Shown here piece by piece: positions 50,097-59,572 of a stretch of 64,000 nt of DNA. The notes under the pieces were generated by a model that made no database searches, was not told where the DNA came from, and worked only from the letters and a program-made list of their open reading frames with translations. Position numbers and translations under genes: made by a program. Where the stretch lies: NCBI GenBank assembly GCA_017434455.1, contig JAFRFG010000014.1:175824-239823 (forward strand). The letters run 5' to 3'. Position 1 is the stretch's first letter. Each line of letters begins with the position of its first letter. This DNA comes from Thermoguttaceae bacterium. GTDB taxonomy: Bacteria > Planctomycetota > Planctomycetia > Pirellulales > Thermoguttaceae.

Positions 50097-53000
50097 TTAC
50101 CGGCTGCCGACAATGCTGAAGCTGAACACCTCGGTATCGTCTTCGTCCGACTTGCTGACCGGGAAGGCGAAGTCGATCGCCAGCGGGGCCGGCCCGAGCA
50201 TCGGGATGGCGATGCGCAGCCCGACACCGGGCGCGACGCGGTAGTTCCCCCACTTGTTGATATTCTCGGCGACGGTCCCCGAATCGACAAAGAACGCCAG
50301 CTGCAGCTCATCGCCGCCGGAGATCGGGACCAGAAGCTCGGCGGAGTTGTAGAACTCGAACTTGCCGCCGATACCGTAATGGGTCGACCCGTATCGGGGG
50401 GTGACGCCGCGGTACTCAAAACCGCGCAGGTTCGAGTAGCCGCCGCCGTAGTAGCGGTCGTAGATCGGCGTGTTGTCGCCGGACCACCCGGCGGCCGAAC
50501 GCAGGCCGAGGACCTTCTTCCCGGAGCCGTCGGCCCGTTTATGCAGGGTGAAGTAGGTCCGGGCGTCGTACGACAGGCGCGGGTAAGAATATGCCCCGAG
50601 AACCTGCTCGGCCGATCCGGTGATCACATACCCCTGCGACGGCATATACGGGTGATTCCGCGTATCGTAGCTGGCCGTCAGGCCGATGGAGTACTGCGCG
50701 TTATGCCCGAGGACATCGTTCAGATCGGGGATGATCTCGGTCGACGGCCGATAGATCCGCACGTCGTAAAGTCCCAGATCCAGCGTCGTCGAGAACCGGT
50801 TCGTCCAGCTGCGTCCCAGCCGCAGGTCGCCGCCGGCGCGGGTCTCGTACCAGTCGTCGAAGTAGCGGTCGGCGTAAAGACCGGTCACCCCGAAGTTAAA
50901 ACGCGAGTCGAAGATGTAGGGGACATCCCACGAGATCGAGTACCGCTGCAGCGACGTCCCCGGCGAGGCCTCGACGCGGAAGATCTGCCCGCCGCCGCGG
51001 AAGGCGTCGGCCCATCCGTCGGAGCGCCAGAAGGCGGTCGGCCAGCGGAGAATATCGAAGTTCCGCTCGGTGTAGCTGACGTTCCCGATCAGGCCGTAGT
51101 TCGAGTTGACGCCGACCGATGCCTGGAGCATCCCGGTGCGCCCTTCCATAATGCGGGCGATCACCGTCGCGTTGCGGATCGGGTCGGTCCCGGCCCCATT
51201 GCCGACCTGGCTGTCGAGATACTGCTGCTGCTGAGACCCGGGGAAGACGGCGTCGCGGCCGGTCGAGAACCCCGGCGCCACCGCGTTATACTCCACCTGA
51301 GACGGGTTGATCTCGCCGTTGATCGTCCCGCTGTAAAGTCCCGGGAGATTATCGCCGCCGGAGGCGCTCCCCGTGCCGGCCATCGCGGTGGCCAGCGGCG
51401 GGGCGGTGGTGTCGGCCTCGGCGCTGTTGTTGTACTTCGAGGTATCGGCGTACTTATTGGCCGTCCCCGAAGAGGGGTAGCTGATATAGCTGGAGCCGTT
51501 CCAGGCGCTGCTCCCCGACTGGGTATAGCTCGAGCCCGGAGTGGTGGTCGAGTTGGAGAACGACGTCGGGATATTCTCGCGCATCTGGCCGCGGACAATC
51601 GAACTGCCGTACGACGGAAGGGGAGATTCGTCCGGGTCGACGACCGGCTTCTGGGCGCTGCCTTCCCGGGGGCTTTGTTCTTTCTGGGACGGCGACTTGA
51701 TACTGTCACTCGAAATCCCCGAATCCGATTTGGCCGAATCGGGCTTGCCGAGCGACAGTGATTTGAGCCCCAGGAAGGTCGTTCCCTTTTTCTCTTTCTT
51801 GGCCGGAATATAGTCGTCGACCGAGGGAGCCGTCTCGCGGGTCCCGTCGGCGGCGGTGACCTGCGAGAAGTAGAGGTTCTCTTCTTCCGGGACGATCGCG
51901 ATCGACGGGAGCGGGCCGTCGCTGGCCTTGTCGTTGAAGTAGCCGCTTCTTTGGAGGTTCGCCTCGGAGCTGCGGATCTTCGGCCCGACGGCGATTTGGC
52001 TCGGGGCGAAGTCGAGCAGGTTCATCACGACCGACGACTTGGTGCGCGACTCATCCCCCTCGTACTGAATGACGATGTCTTTGATGCGATAGCGGTAATC
52101 TTCGTCGATTCGGTAGCGAATGTCGATTTCGGCCTCTTTCTCGGTAAAGATCTGCGACGGCGTCACCTCGGCGCGGACGTAGCCGATATCCTGGTAGGCG
52201 TTGGCCAGCTTGATCCGGTCCCCCTCCAGTTCGCTTTGATTGAAGTAATCGCCCTCCTTGACGTTGAGCATATCGCGGAGCTTATCGGACGAAAGAACCC
52301 GGTTCCCCTCGAAGAGGAAGTTGCGGATTCTGTAGCGCGGTCCCTCGTCGATAATGAAGTGGACCGTGATCCAGGCGTTGTCGCGCCCCAGACCGCCGTA
52401 CCAGTTCCCCTCCTCGTACTCGCGGTCGATCCGCGCGTCGAAGTAGCCGAGGTTGCGGTAGTACTCAAGCAGCTTCGTCACGTCGTCGTCGAGCCGCTCG
52501 CGGCTGAAATCACCGCCGATAAGGTAAAGCACTCCCGGCTTTTCGGAGACCAGGCTCTTCAGGCGCGCGGAGCTGACGACGGTATTTCCCGAGAAGCGGG
52601 TCTTGAGAACATGCTGCTTCATCCCCTCGTCGATGAGGTAGACGACGCCGATATCTTCCGGCCGATTGCCGCGGAGAATCTCGACGTGCGGCTCGGAGTA
52701 CTCTTTCGACTTGTACAGCTCGATGATTCGCAGGCGGCCGTTCTCGACATCGTACGGGTCCATGCGGGACTCGCCGCGCTTCATCCCCAGCTCGTTGAGG
52801 ATCTCGGTCTTCGAGAACTTCTTGTTGCCGATCACCTTGATGTAGCGCATCTGGCGCCGCGGGGTGAAGTCGAAGTTGACGATCACCTTATCAGGTTCGT
52901 CCGGGATCATCGAGGTCGAGACCAGAACATCGACATACTGTTTTGTCTGAAGCAGCGCGCGCTTATCCTCCTCGAGCCGCTGCTGCGAGAAGGTGCTTCC

Positions 53001-54170
53001 GATCTTCGTCTTGATCAGCTTGTTGAAGCGGGCGATCGGCATCTCCAGCCCCTCGCTGCAGAGGATATCGGCGACGATCTTCCCCTCCGGATCGGGGAGT
53101 TTCTCGATCTGCGGCATCGGCTCGGCGGGAGCCGATTTCGTATCCATCGCCGCCGGTGGGGCGGGAAGCGGCTCGGACGCAGCCTCGGGCATCGTCAGGG
53201 GGAGCTGCTCGGCGGGAGCGTCCGCGGGCGCGGCGCCAAAATCACTCAGCGGCGCGGCGGCCCCCGAGGCCAACAGAGGAACACCGGCATCGGGAACAGC
53301 CGTACTCGGGGCGGCCGGGGCAGCGGCGGTTTCGGCTACGGCGGTGGCATCACCGCCGATATCCGGCAGCGGGAACGAGACCGAATCGCCCGGCGCGGCG
53401 GCCGCGGCGCTTTCGGCGGTGTTGTTCTCGGCGGGACGCTCGGCGGGGATCGTCACCGTCTCGGTGATCGCGGGGAAAGCGACCACACCGCTGTCGGCGG
53501 CAGCGCCGATCGGAAGCGGATCGCTCGCCGGCATCGGGCCGGCCGGCGTTTGATCGACCGAAACCGAACCGGCCGGTGCCTGACTGACCGGTTCGATCGA
53601 CAGGGCGTCAAACGCGGGGATCGACGAATCGCCCAAGGTGGTGATCCCGGGGGTCATCGTATCGAAGCTGACGCGGCTGCCGGTCGTCGCGGCGGCTACC
53701 GCCGGGGCGACATCGCCGTTGACGTAGTTCACTCCCTCGGAGGTCATCGACAAAACCGCGGCGGCAGCGGCGCTGTTCACGTTCCGGCCGCTGTTGTTCT
53801 GATTAGCGTTGTTGTTCTGATTGCTGTTCTGATTGCCGTTTTGATCGTTATCGGCACTTTGTCCGTCGGCCGTCTGGTCCCCCGTGCCGGAAAGAATCTG
53901 CGAGACACTGGGGGCGGCCAGCGACATATCGGGGAACCAATCGTCGTCGGCGCTTTTGGGGACCTCGCCGCCGTCCGGGCTTTGGGCGTAAGAGCGGGAC
54001 ATCTGATGGATGGCGTCGATGTCGCGAACCGAGATTCCCGATATCTCTTCGGGGGTCAGGGCGGTAACTTGCGCGTGCGCGGCGCAGGAGAAAAGGAACA
54101 CGGCCGCGACGAGCGTTCCCGCGAGGAAACCGTCACGCGAAACGTGCTTTTTTCTGCTTCTGACGATCAT
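50097..54170 (-). CDS. bamA: BamA/Omp85 outer-membrane assembly protein with long extensions
   Basis: 1357 aa, against about 800 in E. coli. Signal peptide about 12-34 (FLAGTLVAAVFLFSCAAHA). Residues 35-355 are low complexity: an Asn/Gln run around 110-125, then Ala/Pro-rich sequence. POTRA domains occupy about 355-760 (RYIKVIGNKKFSKTEI; RFSGNTVVSSARL; FLFEGNRVLSSDKL; IVIQYEGDESRT). A second disordered linker (about 760-1005, Ser/Gly/Tyr-rich) precedes the 16-strand barrel, with the loop-6 motif NLRGFEYRG near 1250 and a terminal strand ending FSIVGSR. It should insert beta-barrel proteins into the outer membrane. Confidence 0.88.
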   Translation of the reverse strand: MIVRSRKKHVSRDGFLAGTLVAAVFLFSCAAHAQVTALTPEEISGISVRDIDAIHQMSRSYAQSPDGGEVPKSADDDWFPDMSLAAPSVSQILSGTGDQTADGQSADNDQNGNQNSNQNNNANQNNSGRNVNSAAAAAVLSMTSEGVNYVNGDVAPAVAAATTGSRVSFDTMTPGITTLGDSSIPAFDALSIEPVSQAPAGSVSVDQTPAGPMPASDPLPIGAAADSGVVAFPAITETVTIPAERPAENNTAESAAAAAPGDSVSFPLPDIGGDATAVAETAAAPAAPSTAVPDAGVPLLASGAAAPLSDFGAAPADAPAEQLPLTMPEAASEPLPAPPAAMDTKSAPAEPMPQIEKLPDPEGKIVADILCSEGLEMPIARFNKLIKTKIGSTFSQQRLEEDKRALLQTKQYVDVLVSTSMIPDEPDKVIVNFDFTPRRQMRYIKVIGNKKFSKTEILNELGMKRGESRMDPYDVENGRLRIIELYKSKEYSEPHVEILRGNRPEDIGVVYLIDEGMKQHVLKTRFSGNTVVSSARLKSLVSEKPGVLYLIGGDFSRERLDDDVTKLLEYYRNLGYFDARIDREYEEGNWYGGLGRDNAWITVHFIIDEGPRYRIRNFLFEGNRVLSSDKLRDMLNVKEGDYFNQSELEGDRIKLANAYQDIGYVRAEVTPSQIFTEKEAEIDIRYRIDEDYRYRIKDIVIQYEGDESRTKSSVVMNLLDFAPSQIAVGPKIRSSEANLQRSGYFNDKASDGPLPSIAIVPEEENLYFSQVTAADGTRETAPSVDDYIPAKKEKKGTTFLGLKSLSLGKPDSAKSDSGISSDSIKSPSQKEQSPREGSAQKPVVDPDESPLPSYGSSIVRGQMRENIPTSFSNSTTTPGSSYTQSGSSAWNGSSYISYPSSGTANKYADTSKYNNSAEADTTAPPLATAMAGTGSASGGDNLPGLYSGTINGEINPSQVEYNAVAPGFSTGRDAVFPGSQQQQYLDSQVGNGAGTDPIRNATVIARIMEGRTGMLQASVGVNSNYGLIGNVSYTERNFDILRWPTAFWRSDGWADAFRGGGQIFRVEASPGTSLQRYSISWDVPYIFDSRFNFGVTGLYADRYFDDWYETRAGGDLRLGRSWTNRFSTTLDLGLYDVRIYRPSTEIIPDLNDVLGHNAQYSIGLTASYDTRNHPYMPSQGYVITGSAEQVLGAYSYPRLSYDARTYFTLHKRADGSGKKVLGLRSAAGWSGDNTPIYDRYYGGGYSNLRGFEYRGVTPRYGSTHYGIGGKFEFYNSAELLVPISGGDELQLAFFVDSGTVAENINKWGNYRVAPGVGLRIAIPMLGPAPLAIDFAFPVSKSDEDDTEVFSFSIVGSR

Positions 54171-54316
54171 ATTCGATTCTTTATCAACGGAATTATCACA
54201 CAGGCGCCCTGCCCGGACCTTAGGGCAAAGCGCGGGCGGAGATTAACCTATATCGCGATCCGGGGCAAGGCGGAATTTTTTGGAATTTGCCGCTTCGCCC
54301 GCCGCCAAAACCGCTC

Positions 54317-54345
54317 TTGGATGATCCGTAAAAAAAGGTTATGCT
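54317..54345 (+). promoter_or_regulatory. Candidate promoter of the fliF operon
   Basis: TTGGAT (54317-54322) and TATGCT (54340-54345) with 17 bases between, about 108 bases before the fliF ATG. Confidence 0.35.
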
Positions 54346-54453
54346 CCCGAGCCCTCTTCTCTCTCACTTAAGGGGGAAATACAGGCATCGGTCGCCGGAC
54401 GCGAACACAAATAACTAGCGAATTCAAAAACGCGAAAGACAAATACTGTCGAT

Positions 54454-56094
54454 ATGAGCAATACCACCGACAGCCGCCGGACACGTTCTTCACTCATGCC
54501 AGCGGCGGGAATCACGATCGTTTTGGCCATGGCCTTGGCCGCCGGGGTTGTTTACACGCTCTTCGTCTATCGCGGCGGCAGCGGCTCTTCCGGCGAGGAG
54601 GCGGTCTTCGGCGGCTGGGTCTACGGCGCCGACGATCAAAGAACCGTTTCGGCCACGCTGGCCAAGGCGCGCTTCAGCGACTACCACTGGGAGAACAACC
54701 GTCTCTATGTCCCGGCGGCCCGGCGCGCGCGATGCGAACAGCTCTTGAGCGAAAACCAGGCGCTCCCCTCCTCGCCGAGCGATGTGAAGCGCGACGCCAT
54801 CGAGGAAATCTCCTCGTTCGAGTCCGAGAGCAAGACGCGGATGCGCGACCTGTACTCCAGCGCCCGCCAGCTGGAGCAGACCCTTTCCCGCTTCGAACCG
54901 ATCGAGTCGGCAACCGTCGGGGTCTGCACCCGGCGGGAGCGCGGCGAGCTGGCGCCCAAAACGGTCACCACGGCGACGATCGGCATTCGAACCTCCGACG
55001 AAGGGGGGCTCACCCCGGAACTGGTCTCGTCCGTGACATTGGCGGCGAAACATCAGCTGGGGATCGCCAGCAACGAAGACATTTCTATTATGGATCTGCG
55101 CAGCGGCTGTTCGTTCCTCGGGGATGACCGGGCCGTGGGGCAGTGCGAGACGATCCGTCTGGCCGAGCAGCGCCGAGAAGCCGAGCAGCGCTGGCAGGGA
55201 AAATTCCAAGAGGCGCTCGGTCCGATCCCCGGGCTGAAGGTCGACCCCAGGATCGAGCTGACGACCTCCGGCGCCGAGGCCCTCCCCGAAAACGCCCCGC
55301 TGGAAAGCCAGCGCGCGCCGCAGGACAGCGCCCCGAACCAAACGTTCACCCCCGACGAGGCCAGCGGCGCGCCGTCGTTGGCCGGGCCGCGCGGCGACCA
55401 TCTTCCTTCCATCGCCTCGGGCGGCCAGGCCGGGACACTCGTCTTTCGGCCCAACAGCATCGCCGAGGTTCCGACGGCGTTAAGTCCGCTGCGCGGCGCG
55501 GAGCCGGTCTCGCGGATGGAAAAAATGACGGTCGTGGTCTCGGTGCCGGAAAGTTACGTCCGCCAAAGGGGACGCGGCGTTTTGGAGACAATCCGCCGGA
55601 CGGCCGGCGAATTGGCCGACTCGGCGGTCGGCCGCCCCGAGAACCGCTCGATCCAAATCAAACTCTACGACGATGAAAATCCCTCCGGCGCCGAAAACAA
55701 TGCCGGCGCTCAAGACAACGCCGCTGCCGAAAACAGTGCCGGCGAGGAGAACATCGCCGGCGCTCCGTCGGCCGAATGGAAAACCGCCCTGCGCGAGAAC
55801 CTCTCTTCCCTGCTCCAAAAAGCGCCTTCCCTTTGGGACCGCCTGAAGCGCTATTCGGCGCTGATCGCCGCGGGGGGCGCGGCGGCGCTTTTGCTGGTGA
55901 TCGCCCGTATCGCCTCTTCCCTCCGGGCCAGACGGCGGAGAACCTCTCCCGCGCGAAGCGAAGCGGCCGAGCGAAAGCATTCGCGGGCCGCCGGTGATGA
56001 AGGCGGTCTGAGCGAAGAGGTAATCGACCGCGTTCAAAGCGATCCGAAACGGACCGCCGAGATTCTGGAACAATGGATTCAAACCGGAGCGTGA
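54454..56094 (+). CDS. fliF: Flagellar M-ring protein FliF-like
   Basis: 546 aa. TM 1 at about 17-39 (ITIVLAMALAAGVVYTLFVY), then a YscJ/FliF ring-building region (about 55-230) with the family pattern RLYVPAARRARCEQLLSENQALP and ARQLEQTLSRFEPIESATVGV. A disordered central region and a second TM at about 470-490 (GGAAALLLVIARIASSL) follow, then a cytoplasmic tail ending in DPKRTAEILEQWIQ, which matches the FliG-binding tail of FliF. Homology to the T3SS protein SctJ is also possible, but the C-terminal TM and tail favour FliF. First gene of a four-gene operon. Confidence 0.78.
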   Translation: MSNTTDSRRTRSSLMPAAGITIVLAMALAAGVVYTLFVYRGGSGSSGEEAVFGGWVYGADDQRTVSATLAKARFSDYHWENNRLYVPAARRARCEQLLSENQALPSSPSDVKRDAIEEISSFESESKTRMRDLYSSARQLEQTLSRFEPIESATVGVCTRRERGELAPKTVTTATIGIRTSDEGGLTPELVSSVTLAAKHQLGIASNEDISIMDLRSGCSFLGDDRAVGQCETIRLAEQRREAEQRWQGKFQEALGPIPGLKVDPRIELTTSGAEALPENAPLESQRAPQDSAPNQTFTPDEASGAPSLAGPRGDHLPSIASGGQAGTLVFRPNSIAEVPTALSPLRGAEPVSRMEKMTVVVSVPESYVRQRGRGVLETIRRTAGELADSAVGRPENRSIQIKLYDDENPSGAENNAGAQDNAAAENSAGEENIAGAPSAEWKTALRENLSSLLQKAPSLWDRLKRYSALIAAGGAAALLLVIARIASSLRARRRRTSPARSEAAERKHSRAAGDEGGLSEEVIDRVQSDPKRTAEILEQWIQTGA

Positions 56095-56101
56095 GGGGGG
56101 A

Positions 56102-57070
56102 ATGGGCACGGACGGTGAAGGACGAAAAGGCGTGGACCGGGAAGGACTGAAAAAAGCGGCACGGCTCGCCGCGGCGATGCCCCCGGCCGACCGGGAGCGG
56201 GTGATCGCGCAGCTCCCCGGTGAAATCGCCCGGGCGCTTCGCGCCGAGTTATCCGGCCTGACCGCCGGCGACCGCGCCGACGAGGCGCTTCAAAGCGATT
56301 TTCTCACGGCCTGGCGAACGCCCAAGGCGGCGCCGGCGCGGCCGTCCGCCGAAACGCCCGCCGAGCCGCGAAACGCCGAGGAAAAGCGTCTCGACGAGCA
56401 GCGGCGGCAAGAATACCTCGACCGGCTCTTGGCCGACGGCTTCGACGACGACCTCGATGATGTTCTCGACGGGGGTCTCAACGACAATCAAACACTTAAT
56501 GGTCAAACATTTGACGGGCCGGCGCTTGATGAACAAACAACCGACACCCCGGCCGACGACACCCCAGCCGATAACGACGAGGACGAGATCCTCTATCGGA
56601 TCGACCCGGCGCAGCAAGAGGAGCATGTTCCCCGTTTCACCCCGGCGCCGATCCCCATCCGGCGGGAAGAGGACTCCCCCGCCGAGCAGCCCGCTCCGAT
56701 CAAGCGCCCGCGCCGCCGGCTGACCATCGGCTGGAAGATCGGCCCCAGCGAACCGGCCGCCTCAAAAGAAAAGGGAGCGGACGAACCGGCGATGCCGTGG
56801 GGCGGCGACACCCCGTCGCTGCCGCGTGAGGAGATCCTCGCGCAGTGCCGGCGCGCCGCCGGGGAGCGTCCGCAGACGATCGCCGCCTGGCTGAGGCCGC
56901 TGTCCCGGGAAGAGGCCGAGGAGTATCTGCGATGCTTCCCCGAAGAACAGCGCGCCGAGATCCGCCGCCGACTGGAGCGTCTTGACGGGGTCGATCTGTC
57001 GATCGGGGAGCTTCTGGGCCGTCACTTGGGGTGGCCCGGCGCGATGGGGAAGGAGGTATTGCCGCGATGA
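56102..57070 (+). CDS. Truncated FliG-like switch protein
   Basis: 322 aa. Residues 12-60 (KKAARLAAAMPPADRERVIAQ) look like a FliG N-terminal helical domain. Residues 62-235 are acidic, Pro-rich and disordered. Residues 242-297 resemble the FliG middle domain (ERPQTIAAWLRPLSREEAEEYL, close to the EHPQT motif), and the chain stops soon after. The C-terminal charged torque domain of FliG is missing. Placement between fliF and fliH is the canonical fliG position. A purine-rich GAGGGGGGA runs right into the ATG, an unusually short spacing. Confidence 0.6.
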   Translation: MGTDGEGRKGVDREGLKKAARLAAAMPPADRERVIAQLPGEIARALRAELSGLTAGDRADEALQSDFLTAWRTPKAAPARPSAETPAEPRNAEEKRLDEQRRQEYLDRLLADGFDDDLDDVLDGGLNDNQTLNGQTFDGPALDEQTTDTPADDTPADNDEDEILYRIDPAQQEEHVPRFTPAPIPIRREEDSPAEQPAPIKRPRRRLTIGWKIGPSEPAASKEKGADEPAMPWGGDTPSLPREEILAQCRRAAGERPQTIAAWLRPLSREEAEEYLRCFPEEQRAEIRRRLERLDGVDLSIGELLGRHLGWPGAMGKEVLPR

Positions 57071-57918
57071 GTAATTCGGACCGTCACTCCGGAGCACCGG
57101 ACAATCTGCCCGACGGGCCGCCGCGCGGCGGCGCCGGGGAGAGTCCCTTTGTCTTCGCCAGTTTAGAGCGCCGAACGGGGGATTATCTTACTCAAATCCG
57201 CGAACAGGCCCGCCGAATCGCCAAACAGACCACCGAGGAGATCGCCGAATATCGGCGTCAGGCCGAAGAGGATCTCGCCGCGACCGAGCAGATGCTCAAC
57301 ACCCTGCAGGCCCAGCTCGACGCGCGCGAAGAGGCGCTGCGCCAGCGGGAGACCCGGCTCGATGACCAGGCGTATGAGCAGAATTACCAACACGGGTACG
57401 CCGAGGGGAAAGAAGAGGGGCACCGGGCCGGCTACGCCGACGGGATGGCCCAAGCGAAACAACAGGCCGAGGCTGCCGGAGAGCAGCAGATCGAGCGGGA
57501 AATCGCGCCGCTTTGCAGCGCCTTCACCCAACTGGTCGGGCAGTTGAGCCAAACACGCCTGCAGCTTCTCAAAAATTGGGAATCGAACGCCCTGCAGATC
57601 GCCGCGGCGATCGCGCATCAGGCGATCGGCCGCGAGCTGTCGCAAGTCCCCGATCTTCCCTTATCTCTTCTGCGCGAGGCGCTGGAGCTGGCGGTCGGAA
57701 GCACCACGGTGAAGATTCGAATGAATCCCGACGACCTGAAACTTCTCCGCCCGCGGGTCGACGCGCTCCTGACGGAGTTCGCGGCGATGACCCGCGTCGA
57801 CATCCAGCCCGATGAGCGGATCCATCCGGGCGGCTGTGTCGTCGAGACCCCGCAGGGGATCGTCGACCAGCGGATCGAATCGCGCCTGGAGAGGATTATC
57901 ACCGAGCTGTCCAGTTAA
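57067..57918 (+). CDS. fliH: FliH-like export apparatus stator protein
   Basis: 283 aa from the ATG at 57067, overlapping the previous stop as ATGA. A long coiled coil (about 30-130, Glu/Gln/Arg-rich) is followed by a Gly-containing repeat (GYAEGKEEGHRAGYADGMAQ, the G-x3-G repeats of FliH). The C-terminal globular half (about 140-283) ends with VDIQPDERIHPGGCVVETPQGIVDQRIESRL, the conserved FliH/SctL end. It anchors the FliI ATPase. Confidence 0.85.
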   Translation: MSNSDRHSGAPDNLPDGPPRGGAGESPFVFASLERRTGDYLTQIREQARRIAKQTTEEIAEYRRQAEEDLAATEQMLNTLQAQLDAREEALRQRETRLDDQAYEQNYQHGYAEGKEEGHRAGYADGMAQAKQQAEAAGEQQIEREIAPLCSAFTQLVGQLSQTRLQLLKNWESNALQIAAAIAHQAIGRELSQVPDLPLSLLREALELAVGSTTVKIRMNPDDLKLLRPRVDALLTEFAAMTRVDIQPDERIHPGGCVVETPQGIVDQRIESRLERIITELSS

Positions 57919-57959
57919 GATACTAGGACCGACTATGAGAAGGCCGGTTCTCGGGAGGA

Positions 57960-59264
57960 ATGGTTTTGAGTCAAGATACCGTCTTTGAGCAGATCCGAAG
58001 CGTGACGCCCGCCCGTCTGATCGGCAGCGTCACACAGACCGAGGGGATGACGGTCTCGGCGACGGGGTTCCCCGCGCCGATCGGCTCGATCGCGAAGATT
58101 CTCCAGCCCGGCGGGGGGGCCATCCGCGCCGAGGTGATCGGTTTTCGTGGGGATAAGACGCTTCTTTACTCCTACGCCGACTTGACGGGGGTTCGCTCCG
58201 GGAGCCGGATCGAATTGGTTCAGACGGTTCCGTGGCTGAGGGTGGGCGACGAGCTGCTCGGCCGAACGGTCGACGCTTTCGGCCGAACGATCGACGACCT
58301 TCCCGCGCCGGTGCTTCCCGCCCGGGCGCGCTATACCCACCAGTGCCCCGACGCCTGCAGCCGTCCGCGGATCGATACGATCCTCTCGACCGGGGTCCGG
58401 GCGATCGACGGATTTTTGACGGTCGGCCGTGGGCAGCGGATCGGGATCTTCGCCGGCAGCGGGGTCGGAAAAAGCATGACGCTCGGCATGATGACCCGCT
58501 ACACCGACGCCGACGTGATCGTCATTGGCCTGGTCGGTGAGCGCGGCCGCGAGGTGAACGATTTCATCGAACGGAACCTCAGCCGCGAGGGACGGAAAAA
58601 AAGCGTCGTCGTGGTTTCGACCTCGAACGAACCGGCCCTGCAGCGCCTTCGCGCGGCGTATACCGCCATGACGATCGCCGAATATTTCCGCGACCAGGGG
58701 AAAGATGTCCTGTTCCTGTTCGACTCCCTCACCCGACTGGCGATGGCGCAGCGCGAGATAGGCTTAGCCGCCGGGGAGCCGACGACGCACGGCTATCCGC
58801 CGAGCGTCTTCACCCTTCTGCCGAGATTAGTCGAGCGGGCCGGCCGCGCCGCGGTGGGGAGCATCACCGCCTTCATGACGGTCTTGGTCGAGGGGGACGA
58901 CAAGAACGACCCGATCTGCGACGCGGTCCGCGGCCTGCTGGACGGGCATATTTGGCTGTCGCGCAAGCTGAGCACCCGTGGCCACTACCCCGCGATCGAC
59001 CCGATCGAAAGCATCAGCCGCCTGATGCCCGACCTGTGCACCAAAGAACACTTGGCCGCCGCCGAGAAGATGAGGCGGCTGCTGGGAATATACGCCGATA
59101 ACGAAGATCTTATCTCGGTGGGCGCTTATCACGCGGGGAGCAACCCCGCGATAGACGAGGCGATCGCCATGAAGCCGATCATCGACCGCTGGCTGTGCCA
59201 AAACGTTGACGAGCCCTCAACCTTCCAACAGTCCCTCGACGAGCTGCTGGCGATGTTCAGCTAA
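57960..59264 (+). CDS. fliI: Flagellar/T3SS export ATPase FliI
   Basis: 434 aa F1-beta-like ATPase. Walker A GIFAGSGVGKS, GLVGERGREV, Walker B DVLFLFDSLTRLA, and the export-ATPase GEPTTHGYPPSVF motif are intact. It unfolds and delivers export substrates. GGGAGG is only one base from the ATG at 57960, so the in-frame TTG at 57966 (7-base spacing) may be the real start. The gene is followed by no fliJ; the hairpin array begins 15 bases after the stop. Confidence 0.92.
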   Translation: MVLSQDTVFEQIRSVTPARLIGSVTQTEGMTVSATGFPAPIGSIAKILQPGGGAIRAEVIGFRGDKTLLYSYADLTGVRSGSRIELVQTVPWLRVGDELLGRTVDAFGRTIDDLPAPVLPARARYTHQCPDACSRPRIDTILSTGVRAIDGFLTVGRGQRIGIFAGSGVGKSMTLGMMTRYTDADVIVIGLVGERGREVNDFIERNLSREGRKKSVVVVSTSNEPALQRLRAAYTAMTIAEYFRDQGKDVLFLFDSLTRLAMAQREIGLAAGEPTTHGYPPSVFTLLPRLVERAGRAAVGSITAFMTVLVEGDDKNDPICDAVRGLLDGHIWLSRKLSTRGHYPAIDPIESISRLMPDLCTKEHLAAAEKMRRLLGIYADNEDLISVGAYHAGSNPAIDEAIAMKPIIDRWLCQNVDEPSTFQQSLDELLAMFS

Positions 59265-59278
59265 TCAGCCGGCGGTCG

Positions 59279-59521
59279 TGCCCCGCGCAAGCGGGGCATA
59301 CGCCCCCCCTAAGGGGGGGCCGGGAGGGGTGACAACATCGAACACCCCCCCATAGTGGGGGGGCTTGGGGGGGCAACAAACACTGCTTCCCATGAACAAC
59401 CATCGGCGGTCGCCCCCCTTCGGGGGGAGGGGGGGCAAGCAGGGGAACGGGGGGCGCCGCCCCCGTACCTACCACCGCCGCTCGCGGCGGTGAATAGGAA
59501 CTGCTCTGGCCCCGCCAGAGC
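59279..59521. repeat. Array of seven compact hairpins
   Basis: Seven stem-loops with 6-8-bp stems and 3-6-base loops in 243 bases: 59279-59298 (GCAA loop), 59302-59320 (TAA), 59345-59363 (ATAGT), 59413-59427 (TTC inside C-TTCG-G), 59447-59466 (GCGCCG), 59473-59492 (CTCG), 59503-59521 (CCC). Several stems are pure C/G runs. The 308-base stretch between fliI and waaA holds no plausible gene. The first hairpin may end the fli operon; the number exceeds any need for termination. Confidence 0.75.
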
Positions 59522-59572
59522 CCACTAGAAAAAACCGGCGCCCCCTAATTGAGCCGCCGACCCCACGCACCG

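Noticed and set aside
51951..54371. Plus-strand frame of about 800 codons opposite bamA
   Set aside because: Shadow of the minus-strand gene; low-complexity His/Arg/Gly sequence, no start signals.
54454..59264. Type III secretion injectisome
   Set aside because: FliF has the C-terminal membrane helix and tail, and a FliG-like gene is present; both favour a flagellar origin, though a non-motile export use remains open.
59279..59521. CRISPR array
   Set aside because: The hairpins differ in sequence and are unevenly spaced; there is no repeated unit with spacers and no cas gene.
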